Made by a program: the position numbers and the translations under genes
Assembly (NCBI GenBank): GCA_020091685.1
Contig: CM034601.1
Span: 16,669,320-16,733,319 of the forward strand
Direction: 5' to 3'
Length of the DNA stretch: 64,000 nucleotides
Origin: Lutjanus erythropterus
Taxonomy: Eukaryota > Chordata > Actinopteri > Lutjaniformes > Lutjanidae
The notes under the pieces: model-generated
The model's database searches: none
Told to the model about the DNA's origin: nothing
Seen by the model: only the letters and a program-made list of their open reading frames with translations
Part shown: positions 1 through 11,187 of the stretch, piece after piece
How positions within the stretch are numbered: position 1 is the first letter of the stretch
Layout of the letters: each line of letters starts with the position of its first letter

Positions 1-1145
1 CAATATCAACATGCTGATATCAGGCATTAGCCTGCTAACATTTGTTCAGTAATACAAAGTACACCTTAGGCTTATGGACTATTTTGCAGGTATTTTGGTC
101 ATGAACTAGCCTGGAATCTCCCAACTAATATGTGAGAATGTGTATTTATCTGAAACCTCCCAGTTCATTTTCGATTTCTAAGGGGCGTTATCAACATGTG
201 TGGACCAAAATGCCTGTGGGCGCAATTTGATACACCTACAACCAATCAGACCAACAAAAAATGAATGCAGCAACCAATTCTTCTTATCTGATCTGCACTG
301 CTTAGTTTTAGTTTTGTGATCCTGAGGTGTTGCACTAGAGAGGATCTGCTGACTGGATGCTGTTGGATAGACTTATAAGCAGTTAAAGCAGCAGAACATG
401 TGACATGTGACTTTCAAATCTGGACAAGTGACTCTCCTCTGTCAGTCACTATAAAGACCTGCCACTTCTTAAATAAACGGATGTGATAACTCAATCCAAG
501 GCTGCTAGAATTATATCTGAACAGAAGGGAGGCCAGATGTGTCTGCCACACCAAGCCAAAACATAAGATTGGCAAATTTGTCTGGTTCCCAGGGTAGTGA
601 TAAACCAAAATATTTGACAAAGTTAAAAAATTGGACCTGATGATGGTATTAGTGGAAAGGTCAACGGATCAATGAAGTTACAACCGTTCATCTTGATAGG
701 AAGGTGAATATTCCTGTTCAAAACCTGATTGGTCAATACGACTTGGAATGCAAACGGAAACCAAAACGTTTGTGATACCAAAATCTTGTCCCATTCTTAC
801 AGATTCTGCATTCATATGCGCTTAACTGTTTATAGAGGTTATAGTCTGTGTTACAGTGCTCAGTTACACGGCTCAACAACAAAACACAGTATGATGAAAC
901 TGGACATGTTGCTGCAAACCGAACTGTCTTGATTTGTAAAATCTGTCAGATTTTAAGTCTCCTCATCTATCAAGACTTTTAAAATTCGTTCTGGTGTGTG
1001 GTATTTATTTTTAATCCGTTCCTTAAAATCACAGTCATAACAATCATAATTATGCTGTATAATTTCTATTGTATCCTGCGTCTACATTTGAATAATGGAT
1101 TTTTCCATTAATGGATAATTCAGTATCTTGTTGACAATGGTTAAC
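1..1145. other. Intergenic, no gene recognised
   Basis: AT-rich DNA without a convincing coding frame on either strand. The first 60 bases contain GATATC-type words like those of a dispersed fish repeat that is clearer near 63.4 kb. Confidence 0.5.
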
Positions 1146-1149
1146 TGAG

Positions 1150-1310
1150 TTGGGTGCACTACAGACATGCAGGTTCATAGGTTAATTGGTGACTCTAAAT
1201 TGTCTGTGGGTGCGAATGTGAACGTGAGCTTGAATAGTTGTCCGTCTCTATGTGTCAACCCTGAGATCGACTGGCAACTCCACCTCTTGCCCACTGTCAG
1301 CTCCCCATCC
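1150..1310 (+). repeat. Dispersed fish repeat, LINE/SINE-like tail
   Basis: The stretch reading 'ggttaattggtgactctaaa', then 'gtctgtgggtgcgaatgtga', 'gtccgtctctatgtgtcaa' and 'cccactgtcagctcccc', is a decayed copy of a tail sequence that I recognise as very common in teleost genomes. It lies just upstream of the first odorant receptor promoter. The family assignment is from memory. Confidence 0.5.
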
Positions 1311-1482
1311 CCAAAGACCTCTCAATAATGAGCAAGTACTGACAATGAATTAAAGATTGCACCAGCTCATTTTTTACACAAGAGTTTGAGACAGTTGCGC
1401 ATTTATGTACACTGATATGCAGTTCATGACCATGTGATACAGCCTCCTGCATTTCTACTCTCACACAGTGGCAGAGGGAAAA

Positions 1483-1532
1483 TATAAATGTCAAGTCTCT
1501 CACAGTGCTCTGACCACTTGATGTTATCAGTG
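1483..1532 (+). promoter_or_regulatory. TATA-like box and non-coding exon 1 of the + strand OR
   Basis: TATAAAT lies at 1483-1489. About 25-30 bases downstream a short non-coding exon would start; it ends at a good donor, CAGTG|GTGAGT, with GT at 1533-1534. The start site itself is inferred from TATA spacing. OR genes of fish and mammals often have one or more untranslated 5' exons, so the arrangement is expected. Confidence 0.5.
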
Positions 1533-1614
1533 GTGAGTTTTTTTTACAATAATTGCTATCAATCAATCGTATCATCCTCTATTGTATTCTGTTATTTTCT
1601 CCTTTTAATGTCAG
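1533..1614 (+). other. Probable 82-bp 5' UTR intron of the + strand OR
   Basis: The donor GTGAGT at 1533 is paired with a pyrimidine-rich acceptor, 'ttattttctccttttaatg' followed by TCAG ending at 1614. The ATG at 1628 is 14 bases into the next exon. The in-frame open stretch upstream of 1628 would lie inside this intron, which supports the 1628 start. Confidence 0.55.
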
Positions 1615-1627
1615 TGAATATATATTG

Positions 1628-2668
1628 ATGGGCTCAGAAGAGAAAGCTGCTACCATCTTTAATGCAACATTTGTTCGGCCTGTGAAATTTTATCTCAGTG
1701 GGTTTTCCAACATCCCTCATGTGAAGTATTACTATGTGTTCCTGTGTTTTGTCTATATCATGACAGTTCTTTGGAATTGCCTCCTTCTCTCAGTTATTTA
1801 TCTGGTCAAGACTCTTCACACTCCTAAATACATGATTGTGTTTAACCTGGCTTTGACAGATTTGTGTGGGAGCACTGCTCTTATCCCCAAACTCTTAGAC
1901 ACATTTTTGTTTAACAGGAGATACATTGTCTATGAGGCTTGTTTAAGTTACATGTTCTTTGTTCTGTTCTTTGGAAGTGTGCAGTCATGGACACTTGTCA
2001 CAATGTCCTATGACAGATTTATAGCGATTTGCTTCCCTTTAAGGTACCATAGTATTGTGACAAAACAAACTATTGCTGCAATGCTGCTGTCTGAATGGGT
2101 TTTTGTATTGAGTATGATAGCATGCATGGTTGGGCTTATTGATCGCCTCTCCTTTTGTAGATCTGTGGTGGTAAATAGCTTTTACTGTGATCATGGACCA
2201 GTAGCTTCTCTGGCCTGTAATAACATATCCTTCAGTGTCATAATGGCAAGTTTTGCTATCACTATGATCCTCTTTATTCCTCTTATATTGATAGCACTGA
2301 CATATGTTTGCATTTCCATAGCACTGAGCAGAATTGCATCAAAAGAACGACTCAAAGCATTGAAAACCTGTACTTCTCATCTGATTCTTGTGGCTATTAC
2401 CTTCCTCCCAATTGTGGGCACCAACATAGCAGCCATGACCTCCTACATCCATCCTAATGCCAGGATCATAAATTCAACTTTGACACACACCATACCATCT
2501 TTACTCAATCCAATTGTGTACTCTTTGAAGACAGAAGAAGTGCTGAGATCTATCAGGAAGCTTTTCAAAAGAAATAGGATTATCAACACAATGTCCAAAA
2601 TGCCCAGTGCCCAAAAAGGTGAAGTCCTCATCACTGCTGTATTGACACGTGAAGGAGTGTCACTGTAG
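1628..2668 (+). CDS. Odorant receptor, teleost type-1 OR (class A GPCR)
   Basis: A complete single coding exon of 346 aa. Olfactory receptors are seven-transmembrane receptors in cilia of olfactory neurons; they bind odorants and signal through G-olf. Visible hallmarks are an N-glycosylation site N12-A-T; LHTPKYM at 63-69 after TM1; the TM3 end MSYDRFIAIC at 126-135; extracellular Cys near 105, 177, 187 and 197; the KALKTCTSHL TM6 entry at 243-252; and PSLLNPIVYSL of TM7 at 290-300. Length and motif order are normal and no break is seen. The usual TM1 Gly-Asn pair reads Trp-Asn (49-50). The start at 1628 is the first ATG in frame; the frame upstream lacks an ATG and is probably intronic. The second OR (6138-7160) faces it tail to tail. 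The ligand is unknown, and the subfamily cannot be fixed without a tree. Confidence 0.95.
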   Translation: MGSEEKAATIFNATFVRPVKFYLSGFSNIPHVKYYYVFLCFVYIMTVLWNCLLLSVIYLVKTLHTPKYMIVFNLALTDLCGSTALIPKLLDTFLFNRRYIVYEACLSYMFFVLFFGSVQSWTLVTMSYDRFIAICFPLRYHSIVTKQTIAAMLLSEWVFVLSMIACMVGLIDRLSFCRSVVVNSFYCDHGPVASLACNNISFSVIMASFAITMILFIPLILIALTYVCISIALSRIASKERLKALKTCTSHLILVAITFLPIVGTNIAAMTSYIHPNARIINSTLTHTIPSLLNPIVYSLKTEEVLRSIRKLFKRNRIINTMSKMPSAQKGEVLITAVLTREGVSL

Positions 2669-3920
2669 GAAAATTGTGTGTTGTCACTTTTTACTAATAA
2701 CAACTATAGTTAAATCTGTAAGAATTACTATAATGTAGTTGTTTGTGTTTCATTATTGTGTTAGTCATAATGATCTCCTGTGCAAAATGAAATCAGGGAT
2801 TTCCATATGTAGTGAATTGTTGTTTGGCCTGTACACTGCTTGAGGTAATAATTGTTTGGGAAGAGGAGTCAAACCATCTGATGCAGCACTGTTTTCATAG
2901 CACTTTTTGGCATTGTCTCAGGACAGTGACGACCTAGAACTATCTCCAAGAAAGTTTTAAAGTAGGACAGAGCAACACATCAGTTTGCTTGCATCAGTTT
3001 TTAAATGTTGGGAATCAGTGTAATTCATACTGTGTGAAAATATTGACAATGTAAAAGACAGTGACATGAGTACAGGCCTTATCAAACATCAGTCCATCCA
3101 TCAGTCTCTAATATATCCATTTTCATTAACCCATACTGTCTGATTTGCTTCTATCTTGTGCTACTCTGCATTTGTGGCACTTCAATTTCCCTGCACATGC
3201 ACATCAGTTTTTTTTTTTTTTAATCTTTTCTTTCCTTTTTATTTTATACTCATTGTATCTAGTTGCTAATATCACTCTGTGGAGGCAATGGCCAAATGCT
3301 TTGAAGAGGTTGGTGACAAAACACTTTTATTTTACATTCACTCCCATTAAAGTCTTTGCAGAGGGTCAGAAAAAGTAAACACATCCATATATGCAGAATT
3401 ACTGCAAAGTTCAAGCCTGGTAAAATAATGACTGATAAGTTGACCTGATGTAAGCAGTCTTGACAAAAAGAGGCAACATGTTGCAGGTGAAAACATCGAG
3501 CAGTTTTCAGGTCTGGTAGGCTTGCACCATCTAGTGGTTTGTGCTTGTACCCTACTGTAGTGGTGGATTTCAGTTGAAATGTATTCCAAAACAGAGGCAG
3601 GACAGCTTGATGTGTCACAGTGTCTGTCTTGTAATTAAGAACACGTTTAACCATTTCCCATCCCAGATATAACTGCTGGGCGGATGACAGAAGAGTCTGT
3701 GAAGCACATGGCCTCATTACATTGAAGAATATCAGATTATCATGAAACATATAAAGACATGAAAGCCTACATTTTATACTTGAATATCAGATAACATGCT
3801 GTGCAGACTTGTAAAAATAATCTGTTATATGTCAGATCTTTATTTGATAGTAGAGTGATAAAATTTTACTTGATCGATCAAATTCTAAACTGATCTGGAC
3901 ATTATGTCCCCAGGACTAAA
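2669..3920. other. Intergenic between OR and transposon remnant
   Basis: No coding frame with family features. There are T-rich runs near 3210-3225. I see nothing further that I can name. Confidence 0.5.
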
Positions 3921-3921
3921 G

Positions 3922-4392
3922 AGTAAAATGTCCCTGCTTATTTCAGTAAGACAATGCCAAGACACATTCTGCACGCCTGGCTTCATAGTTAGTAGACTGA
4001 CCTGCCTGCAGACCAGACCTGTGCACCACTGAATATGTGCGGTGCATTATGAAGCGCAAAATATGAGTACGAAGACCCCAGAATGTTGAGCACTTGAAGT
4101 CGTACATCAATCAAGGATATGAAAGAATTTCACTCTAAAATCATCAACAATTAGTGTCTTCAGTTCCCAAACACTTGTTTTAGTGCTGTTAAAATAAACG
4201 GTGATGTATCACAGTGGTAAACATGCCCCTGTGCCATCTTTTTTGGGAGATGTCGCTGACAAAAAATTCAGAATTAGTGTATATTTACAAAAAACAATAA
4301 TCAGTTTGTACCGTATTCAGTTGAATATAGGTTGAAAGGGATTTGTTAATCATTGCATTCTGTGTACCAACTTTTTTGGAATTGCAGTAAAG
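3922..4392 (+). mobile_element. Tc1/mariner-type transposon, 3' remnant
   Basis: The sequence follows the 3' part of a fish Tc1/mariner-like transposase. The words 'cttatttcagtaagacaatg', 'gcattatgaagcgcaaaata', 'gaagtcgtacatcaatcaa' and 'acagtggtaaacatgcccct' correspond to the peptide blocks NVWxIMKRK, LKSYI and GDVxQW. The remnant continues through the 3' non-coding part up to 'ccaacttttttggaattgca', which resembles the terminal inverted repeat. The 5' end is missing and indels break every frame, so it is inactive. Confidence 0.7.
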
Positions 4393-6010
4393 GCTTTTCA
4401 CAGAAATTAAACATTCACAAACAACTAATGTTCAAGTAAGGTTGTTGATAATGGGATTTAAGTTTCTCCCCTTACTCTTCCTTGACCACAGTGCCTCTTT
4501 ATCCTTTCAGGTGAATGTTGTCCATCAAGCAGACAGAATTTTAAGTTTCCTCAATGTTCATAAGTATGAGCTTTTCATATCGACTCAGTCAGTTATGGTA
4601 TTTTTTCATGGAAGATGTATTTGACAGAGGATGAAAAAATGTGTTAAATAAGTATATAAGAACAACTAGAAAATGATTAGCAAGGAAACTAATGAATTAA
4701 AATTGTTGTTCAGTGGCTTTTGTTATTTCTTGTTTTCCATGTAGTGCTTTTACATGTTGACTGTCATTCATGGCACAGCTTGCACTGTACACATAAACCC
4801 ACTAGAGGGCAGGCACTCATCCTATTACAACACTACAGTCAGTGTTCTCAATTAGGTACAGCTTCAGTATATTCAGTATTTAATTTGATACAGTATAAAT
4901 TAAACACATAACTTTTTACACTTTTTTTTTTTTTTTTTTTTTTTTACATCTGACAGAGGAATCTACTATTCAAAATCATGTCACTATTCTAAACAACATA
5001 CTAAAGTATACTAGACATAAATGTTTATTTTATTATTTCCAATGTTGAGTTAACATGTACAATAGGTTGTCAAAATTAGAGGAAAAAGACATCATATCAT
5101 ATCATATATCATATCATATCATATCTCACACAAAAGAACTAAACTGATTTGGTATAGCAATTTAATTTGGCTGCAGTTTTTTGTATATTTTGACAGGACA
5201 TCGTATTGAAAAAATATTGCAAGTTACATTTTTTCATATTTTAAGCAGTTCAAGAATATTCGGATATGGAAAACAAATTGTGGTCGCAAAGTACACAAGA
5301 TAACAATAGACACATCACATAACTGGACAAAACAGGGCACACAAATAAACAAACAAAGATAACTGTGCAAGTGCGCAGTGCTCTGGGAATGTTGATCAAA
5401 CTGTGACACATGAAGACCTGCAGAGCCTATATCCTGAATAGGGTCCTCAAAAATTATGTATTCAGAAGTATAAAGAATCACTGATAAAAAGAAGAATATT
5501 TACAGCTTTTATATGGTTCTACATTTCATGATCACAGAATGATCAGAAACTCTTGCCTGGTCAGAGTCATATTAGTGAATTAACTTCACTAAGTTTGACT
5601 GTTAGTTCCCAGGATTCATCACAATGCACAGATTGACTGTTAGGTCACATGAAGAGATTCGTACAGAGATAATTATTGCATAATTATGTCCCTGCTATTC
5701 ATGCATATAAATGCAGTGTAACATAACTATAATATTTTCAGCCACATTATAAAACTTGAAGAATTTACGAGAAATTGTAGAAAGTAGATAAGCAGTGCTC
5801 TATGACAACTTGTATAACAACAATAAGCTGAAACAAACGAACCTTTTAGTGTTAAAACCTCATCCTTATCAATTTCATTTATTAAATTTAATAAATCTTT
5901 AAAAATGCAAAACTTATGAAGACATTTTGCAAATAAATAAATTCTTTGAAAGCCAGATAACAAATTCCTACTTTTTGCAACAATGTTGTTTGCCAGTTTT
6001 TCTTTTTTTT
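4393..6010. other. Intergenic with simple repeats
   Basis: Contains a T25 tract near 4921-4945 and an (ATATC)n patch at about 5090-5126. No gene is recognised. The small open frames have no domain features. Confidence 0.5.
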
Positions 6011-6019
6011 TTATTTTTT

Positions 6020-6060
6020 TTTATTTCTGACCAGTGCCAGGGCTCTGGCTTTCCTGAAAA
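6020..6060 (-). pseudogene. Short copy of an OR C-terminal tail with poly(A) signal
   Basis: On the - strand this reads RKARALALVRNK, matching the KVRALALLRKS tail of the neighbouring receptor. The 16-mer 'cagtgccagggctctg' is identical at 6032-6047 and 6225-6240. It is preceded on - by a pyrimidine-rich CAG resembling a splice acceptor and followed by AATAAA (6025-6020). It could be an alternative last exon, a relic of a duplicated OR, or chance. The AATAAA probably also serves the functional OR. Confidence 0.4.
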
Positions 6061-6137
6061 GAAAAATATTTTTTTCAGTTAAATCAGGTATTAAGAAAGT
6101 GTTCCTCCTCTTGGCTTTTAACCCTTCATTCAAACAT

Positions 6138-7160
6138 TTAGGGTCTACATTTTTCCTTCATTTGCTGAACAACCCTCCAAGGTTTGCTCTTACATTGGTC
6201 TGTGCCAATTTGACTTTTTCTCAGCAGTGCCAGGGCTCTGACTTTGATCTCTTTGGTTTTCAAAGAATAAACAATAGGATTGATGCAGGGTGGGATACAA
6301 GAGGCCAGTGAGAGGCTCAGCACACGCTGGTCCGGGTCAATGAGACCCAGATAAAGCCCGATAATAAAAATGGTAATGAGAGGAATGTAAAATACAGCAA
6401 CAAGAATGAGATGCTCAACACAAGTGGCCAGAGCTTTCACCCGACTGTCTAAAGATTTCATCCTGAACACAGTCACCAGGATACTGACATAAGACAGCAG
6501 AATAAAAGTAAAGGGGCCCACAAGGAGCAAGAAAGTAAGCAAAGTGGCCACAGACCACTGCATTGTGTAATCATTGCAGGCGAGTCTAAACACAGGTGCA
6601 TAGTCACAGAAATAACTGAACACTCTGACAGAATTGCAGAATGACAATCGGGTCATTATACCTACTGCAAATGCAATAATTCCCAGAGAAAAAGACCAAG
6701 TCAGACAAACAAGGCAAGACATGCTCCGCACTGTGTTGATTGAGTTGTGACGCAGAGGGAAACATATTGCAATCAACCTGTCATAAGCAAGTATAGCGAG
6801 TGCATATGACTCCAAAGTCCCAAAAGCATAGTAGACAAACATTTGTATCAAACATAAGTTGAATGGAATAAAATTGTCCTTAACAAGGAATATCTTTATC
6901 ATGCTGGGAATAGTGCATGTGTTCAGGATGATATCAATAACTGCGAGGTTGACCACAGCCAAAAATTTTGGAGTGTGTAAAGAATGATTAAAAGTAATTA
7001 CATAGATCACCAAACTATTGAACACCACTGTAACCACATAAACAAATGATAGAAAGATGAAGTAGACACTGATGAAGGGAAATGTCTCAAATCCGATGAT
7101 ATAGAAGCCTGGAGGATGAATGATGACAGAGTTGTTTAAAACAGTCCTGAGTAAAGACAT
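6138..7160 (-). CDS. Odorant receptor, teleost type-1 OR (class A GPCR)
   Basis: A complete intronless coding exon of 340 aa. Hallmarks: N-glycosylation motif N9-N-S; LHTPKFL at 61-67; LAYDRLIAIC at 124-133; Cys at about 103, 175, 185 and 195; KALATCVEHL at 242-251; and CIPPCINPIVYSL at 288-300. The tail is Lys/Arg-rich. It is clearly diverged from the OR at 1628, so this is not a recent tandem pair. An in-frame ATG at 7223 lies inside a probable 5' UTR intron (acceptor at 7204), so the start is placed at 7160. The usual TM1 Gly-Asn reads Phe-Asn (47-48). No disruption is visible. The expected role is odorant detection in olfactory cilia; the ligand is unknown. Confidence 0.95.
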   Translation of the reverse strand: MSLLRTVLNNSVIIHPPGFYIIGFETFPFISVYFIFLSFVYVVTVVFNSLVIYVITFNHSLHTPKFLAVVNLAVIDIILNTCTIPSMIKIFLVKDNFIPFNLCLIQMFVYYAFGTLESYALAILAYDRLIAICFPLRHNSINTVRSMSCLVCLTWSFSLGIIAFAVGIMTRLSFCNSVRVFSYFCDYAPVFRLACNDYTMQWSVATLLTFLLLVGPFTFILLSYVSILVTVFRMKSLDSRVKALATCVEHLILVAVFYIPLITIFIIGLYLGLIDPDQRVLSLSLASCIPPCINPIVYSLKTKEIKVRALALLRKSQIGTDQCKSKPWRVVQQMKEKCRP

Positions 7161-7203
7161 AGTTGAACTCCACAGCCTGTGTGTTGGATGAGGGCTCTTC
7201 ACT

Positions 7204-7382
7204 CTAAAAACAATGAAATTCATTGAAATTCATTCAGTGTCATGATTTCCATGACACTCTGATAAAACAGTCAAATCAAGTTTATGTATAAAGCACATTT
7301 ATAAAAGCAACCAAAGTTCAGCAAAGTCCTGTGCAACAGAAGTCACGCATTAACATGCTACAAGTCAGTCAATAAAGCTCAC
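7204..7382 (-). other. Probable 179-bp 5' UTR intron of the - strand OR
   Basis: On the - strand ACAG|GTGAGC has its GT at 7382-7381, and TTTTTAG ends at 7204. Splicing would join a non-coding first exon to an exon starting at 7203, 43 bases before the ATG at 7160. This mirrors the 82-bp intron of the + strand OR. Confidence 0.5.
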
Positions 7383-7480
7383 CTGTTTTTCTGTGAAGAG
7401 TTGTTCAGCACTAACTTGTGTAACTGTTACCTCCAGAGGCAGCACGCAGATGGCTGCGCATCTGACATGTGGACAGAGAC

Positions 7481-7487
7481 AAATATA
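7481..7487 (-). promoter_or_regulatory. TATA-like box of the - strand OR
   Basis: TATATTT on - lies about 100 bases upstream of the proposed donor at 7382. This would give a first exon of about 70 bases if transcription starts near 7455. Position and spacing are the only evidence. Confidence 0.35.
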
Positions 7488-7499
7488 CTCTTCTGATAG

Positions 7500-8726
7500 A
7501 TCTCTGGAGATCAGTCAACTTTGAATCAAGACTGACAACGTCAGTGTGCAAAACCGTATCCCTGAAATGAATTCGGTCCTCTGAGAGTGTGGCTATAGGT
7601 TATTTATTTGATGAAACTTGGGTAAAACAAGTCATAACCAAAGACAAGGAAAAAAAGAAAAGGGCATGAATAAAGATGTTGCTTTGACTGTTAAAATCTC
7701 CTGAAAGACTGACAAAAACTCAATCTGAATAATCAACAGATGTTTGCATTTTACAATGAGTATGTAATAATTACATTTTAATCACCACTACAGTATCCAG
7801 CTTTTCTAGCTGATGGACTAGATATTTGCAGTTCTTGCCTCTTTCTTGGTAATACACTTTGAAGCGTTGTTATTAAAATTCCGGAAAGAATATTTTTCAA
7901 TTACAAATATATACAATAACAAGGCAAATGAAAATTAAAGTATGGATGGCTTAAGACCCCTTTTCATGTCCAATATGGCAATCTTGAGTATCTGCTGGTA
8001 CCAATCCAACACTGCCCTTTTCCCTCTCTTAAACAACTAAGCTGTTAATAATGCATTAGGACAGAAGCTTAACAATGGCATCTAAAGATGTCATGCTCAA
8101 ACGGTGAAGCAAATATTTTACTCCCATGAAGGTGGAGATACAGATGTCATTTCATATTCAAAGTAAAATTTGAATAAATTGCATAAATGCATAAATTGCA
8201 CTTGGCTGTTTGGCTTTTTTCTTCTTTGAGCCTAAAATAACTTAAACACAGCTGATATGATGACAGCACTGCTCACAGGTTTCACTTGAGTTCCAGCTCA
8301 GTGATTTTCAAAGTCAGGGTTTCCAGGGGGCCTCAGCAAAATGCTAAAAAAAATTATCATGTAAAATTATTGTAAAATATAATTTAGATTGCTGGGGGTC
8401 TTTGCATGGAAAAGGTTTGGAAACCCCTGCTGTAGCTACTGTTCATGGGACACATGCAGCTCATCTTAATCCTGTTACTTGTGACACGTCTCTCTTTATG
8501 GAATGTAACTTAAAGTTTAGTTAAGTTATAAGTGGTATTTTATGCTAATGGTGGTAAAGAAATAATTACTACATGTGGTTTTCATACCGACAAAGTTGGA
8601 CGAAACTTTATTGATTTTCATTTTTTGACACCTTCATGAAACACTATAAATCTATAGGAATAATACATTTTGTGAACTGTGTTGATACAAATTGAATAAT
8701 GGGAGATAAACGTGTGTAATGACTCA
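7500..8726. other. OR upstream flank, no gene
   Basis: AT-rich, no coding features. A stretch at 8315-8430 ('gtttccaggggg', 'ggaaacccctgctg') looks like a decayed dispersed repeat. Confidence 0.45.
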
Positions 8727-8934
8727 ATAATTTTCTCTGAGGACACGTTGATTATTAAACGGACCACAGTGAGCCAAAACAAAATGATTCTAATGAGCCT
8801 AGTTTGTGAAGCCGTCAGCAGAGAGGTTTGGTTAATGACCTTGTCTTTAACAAACAAACCATTTACTGTTTAAACCTGAGACTAATTAATCTCAATTGCC
8901 CCTATTAGGAATAAAAACAATTAAAAATGGAGAC
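8727..8934 (+). promoter_or_regulatory. Conserved element copy A (homeodomain/forkhead array)
   Basis: First of six related non-coding elements. It opens with TTCTCTGAGG (8733), then CTAATGAG (8790), GTTAATGACC (8831), ACAAACAAACC (8850), TAATTAATCT (8883) and CTATTAGG (8902). The start-to-start spacings of 41, 19, 33 and 19 bases equal those of copy B. The TAAT words are homeodomain-type sites and ACAAACAAACC is forkhead-type. It lies about 1.5 kb upstream of the - strand OR. The regulatory role is inferred. Confidence 0.65.
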
Positions 8935-9935
8935 AAATGGATGTGGCTGTACATTATCATCTCGTTCTGATTACACCTGCTTTGAAAGGGCCACAAGAGA
9001 AACGGCAGAAGTGCTTTGACAAGACTAGCTTTTGTTTAATCGAATGACATGTTTGAGCTCCAACCTAATGGTTCTGGTTCGTTATATAAAATTTTAAAGG
9101 ACATTCAGACTTTAAACTCAGTTTACCATTGGTTACTGTACTTTCATCATTAGCTTTTTTATGGAAATCTTTTCTTGTGACTATCGATCTCTGAAGCTAA
9201 GTTTAAATGTCTCATTTCAATACATATTTAATTTGTGATTTTTTTTTATAACATGATGCCGATTTGAATCACTGACAGATGTGTCGTAAAAGCCTTCAGT
9301 GACTTGTGTAATTTCGGCTCACTGAACAACTTCCATATTTTGCGCATTACTTTTAACCTGATATTTTCTTTTAACCACTTTGGTGCAGTTGCTGGGATAA
9401 TTTCATAGTAAAGGACATACAAAATACCCATATTTTATATGAGCACAGCAGCACAAAATGTTTCTGTTACGATGTTAATATTCTATAGAAAATCAGTCAA
9501 AAAAGCTTAAATATTCATCCTAAAAAGTGCTATAACATAATGACCATGCACAGATCTGAGCCCAAATACTAGTTCAGTATGATCGGAAAAGCATTTTAAA
9601 TGTGGAACAACCAGCACATTAACCTAACAACAATGATGAGACAATTTATGAGGGTTGTAAATGTTGGTTACAATAATATGAAGTCAATGAGTATTTCAGG
9701 TCACAGATAAGGACCACAGCAGTCCAATATACAAATGTCATACAATTTAATTCAAGTACAACCAAGTTTATGCATAAATAAGTCAGCAATATGTGGTTGC
9801 AAAGAAATTGTGACGTGTATTTCATTCACTTGTTGCATTTGGTGAGTGTTTAAATAATGGCATAACGTCAAACAAAATTAATGTAAAGGAAAATATTATT
9901 GAACAGTAAGCCAAATGTGAGGAAACCTTGCTCTT
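8935..9935. other. Intergenic, nothing recognised
   Basis: AT-rich DNA between element copy A and a dispersed repeat. No coding or repeat signature that I can name. Confidence 0.45.
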
Positions 9936-9937
9936 TT

Positions 9938-10340
9938 TAAAGGGACAGTTCACACCCGAATCAAAAACACATATTTCTCCTCTTACCTGTAGTGCTATAT
10001 ACCCATCTACATTGTTTTAGTGTGAGTTTCAGAGTTTTCAGCCATAGAGATGTCTGCCCTCTCTCAAATATAATGGAGCTGGATGCCACTTATCTTGAGA
10101 AGCACAAAGCACAAAAAATACATTTGAACAATTCAACACCAGTGTCTCTTTGTAGAGATCATGACCTGGTTACTCAAGATCCACAGACCTTTCTGTGAGA
10201 AATTTGATTTAACTAAAATCTACCCGAACCACTTTCTTTCGATAGAAACATTTTCATAGTACGACTTTTGTGTTTCTGGTTCTTCTGTAAGGATCACATT
10301 AGAGTTGGCTTAGTAAACCCATACTTCACAAGCCTTGACA
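9938..10340 (+). repeat. Dispersed fish repeat starting AAAGGGACAGTTCACACC
   Basis: The words 'aaagggacagttcacacc', 'cctcttacctgtagtgctat', 'agagatgtctgccctctctc' and 'catgacctggttactcaaga' follow a non-autonomous DNA-transposon-like repeat that I recognise as abundant in perch-like fish. Only one end is clear. Confidence 0.6.
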
Positions 10341-10713
10341 TATTGGTAGCCACCCAGTAATGAGTTTTGTTCTCTGTGTTCAAGGAGTGCTGAACTAAAA
10401 ACCAAGAGGGAATTTGGATCTCACAGGCTCACAGCATGGACATAAAACTATCACCAACATGGAATATTTAGTGGATACAGAGTATTTTTTCCTGTTAATG
10501 TGAAACCCTGGATTGCAGTTGAAAGATCTTTACAAATATTGGTGATTCAAACAAACCTTTATTTCCATCAGACGACATTAATAACTGAGATTGTTGTCTA
10601 CTTATTCCACGTATAAAGAGACCTGTCAGTCGATCATAGTGTAATCTGTAGAATATAAATAATATATCTAACTTGGATGTGACTGAAAAACAAAATATGT
10701 CTACTGCATGATC

Positions 10714-10918
10714 TTCTCTGAGGGGCGTTTAAAGGACTTCCTTTTGCATCTTGACACCTTAGAGTCCTCCTAATAAACCTAGTTAAACATTTCATCATCC
10801 GAGAACGCAAGTTAATGACCCTTCTCATAACAAACAAACCTTTTGCTGTTTAAACCTTTCCCTAATTAATCTCACTTGCATCTATTAGCGGGTCTTGCGG
10901 TCTCACATTTGGAGGGAA
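10714..10918 (+). promoter_or_regulatory. Conserved element copy B
   Basis: TTCTCTGAGG (10714), CTAATAAA in place of CTAATGAG (10770), GTTAATGACC (10811), ACAAACAAACC (10830), TAATTAATCT (10863) and CTATTAG (10882). The spacings 41, 19, 33 and 19 are identical to copy A although the intervening bases differ. The block that is EBF-like in copies C, D and F is degenerate here but sits at the same distance. Confidence 0.65.
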
Positions 10919-11187
10919 ATGGATTGGAGCCTGAGTGCACTGCCAACATTTCCCCCAAGACTACCTCTTCTGAAATAACAAGTGAAGTTTCTTTGGACTA
11001 AACAGCAACACATCACTTGAACTTGTAGAGGCCTAATTAAATATTTGAAAAATCGACAAATGATCAAAGCTGTGATTTTGCTATCACAGCAGTAGACTCA
11101 CAGGCTAATACACCTGTATTGTAAAATATCCTGAACCTTCACACCTTGTTTAAACTAAACTGTATGAAGTAACAACATTGACAATGA

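Noticed and set aside
3259-3750. 163-codon open frame on -
   Set aside because: No family resemblance, no signal peptide or membrane pattern; likely a chance frame.
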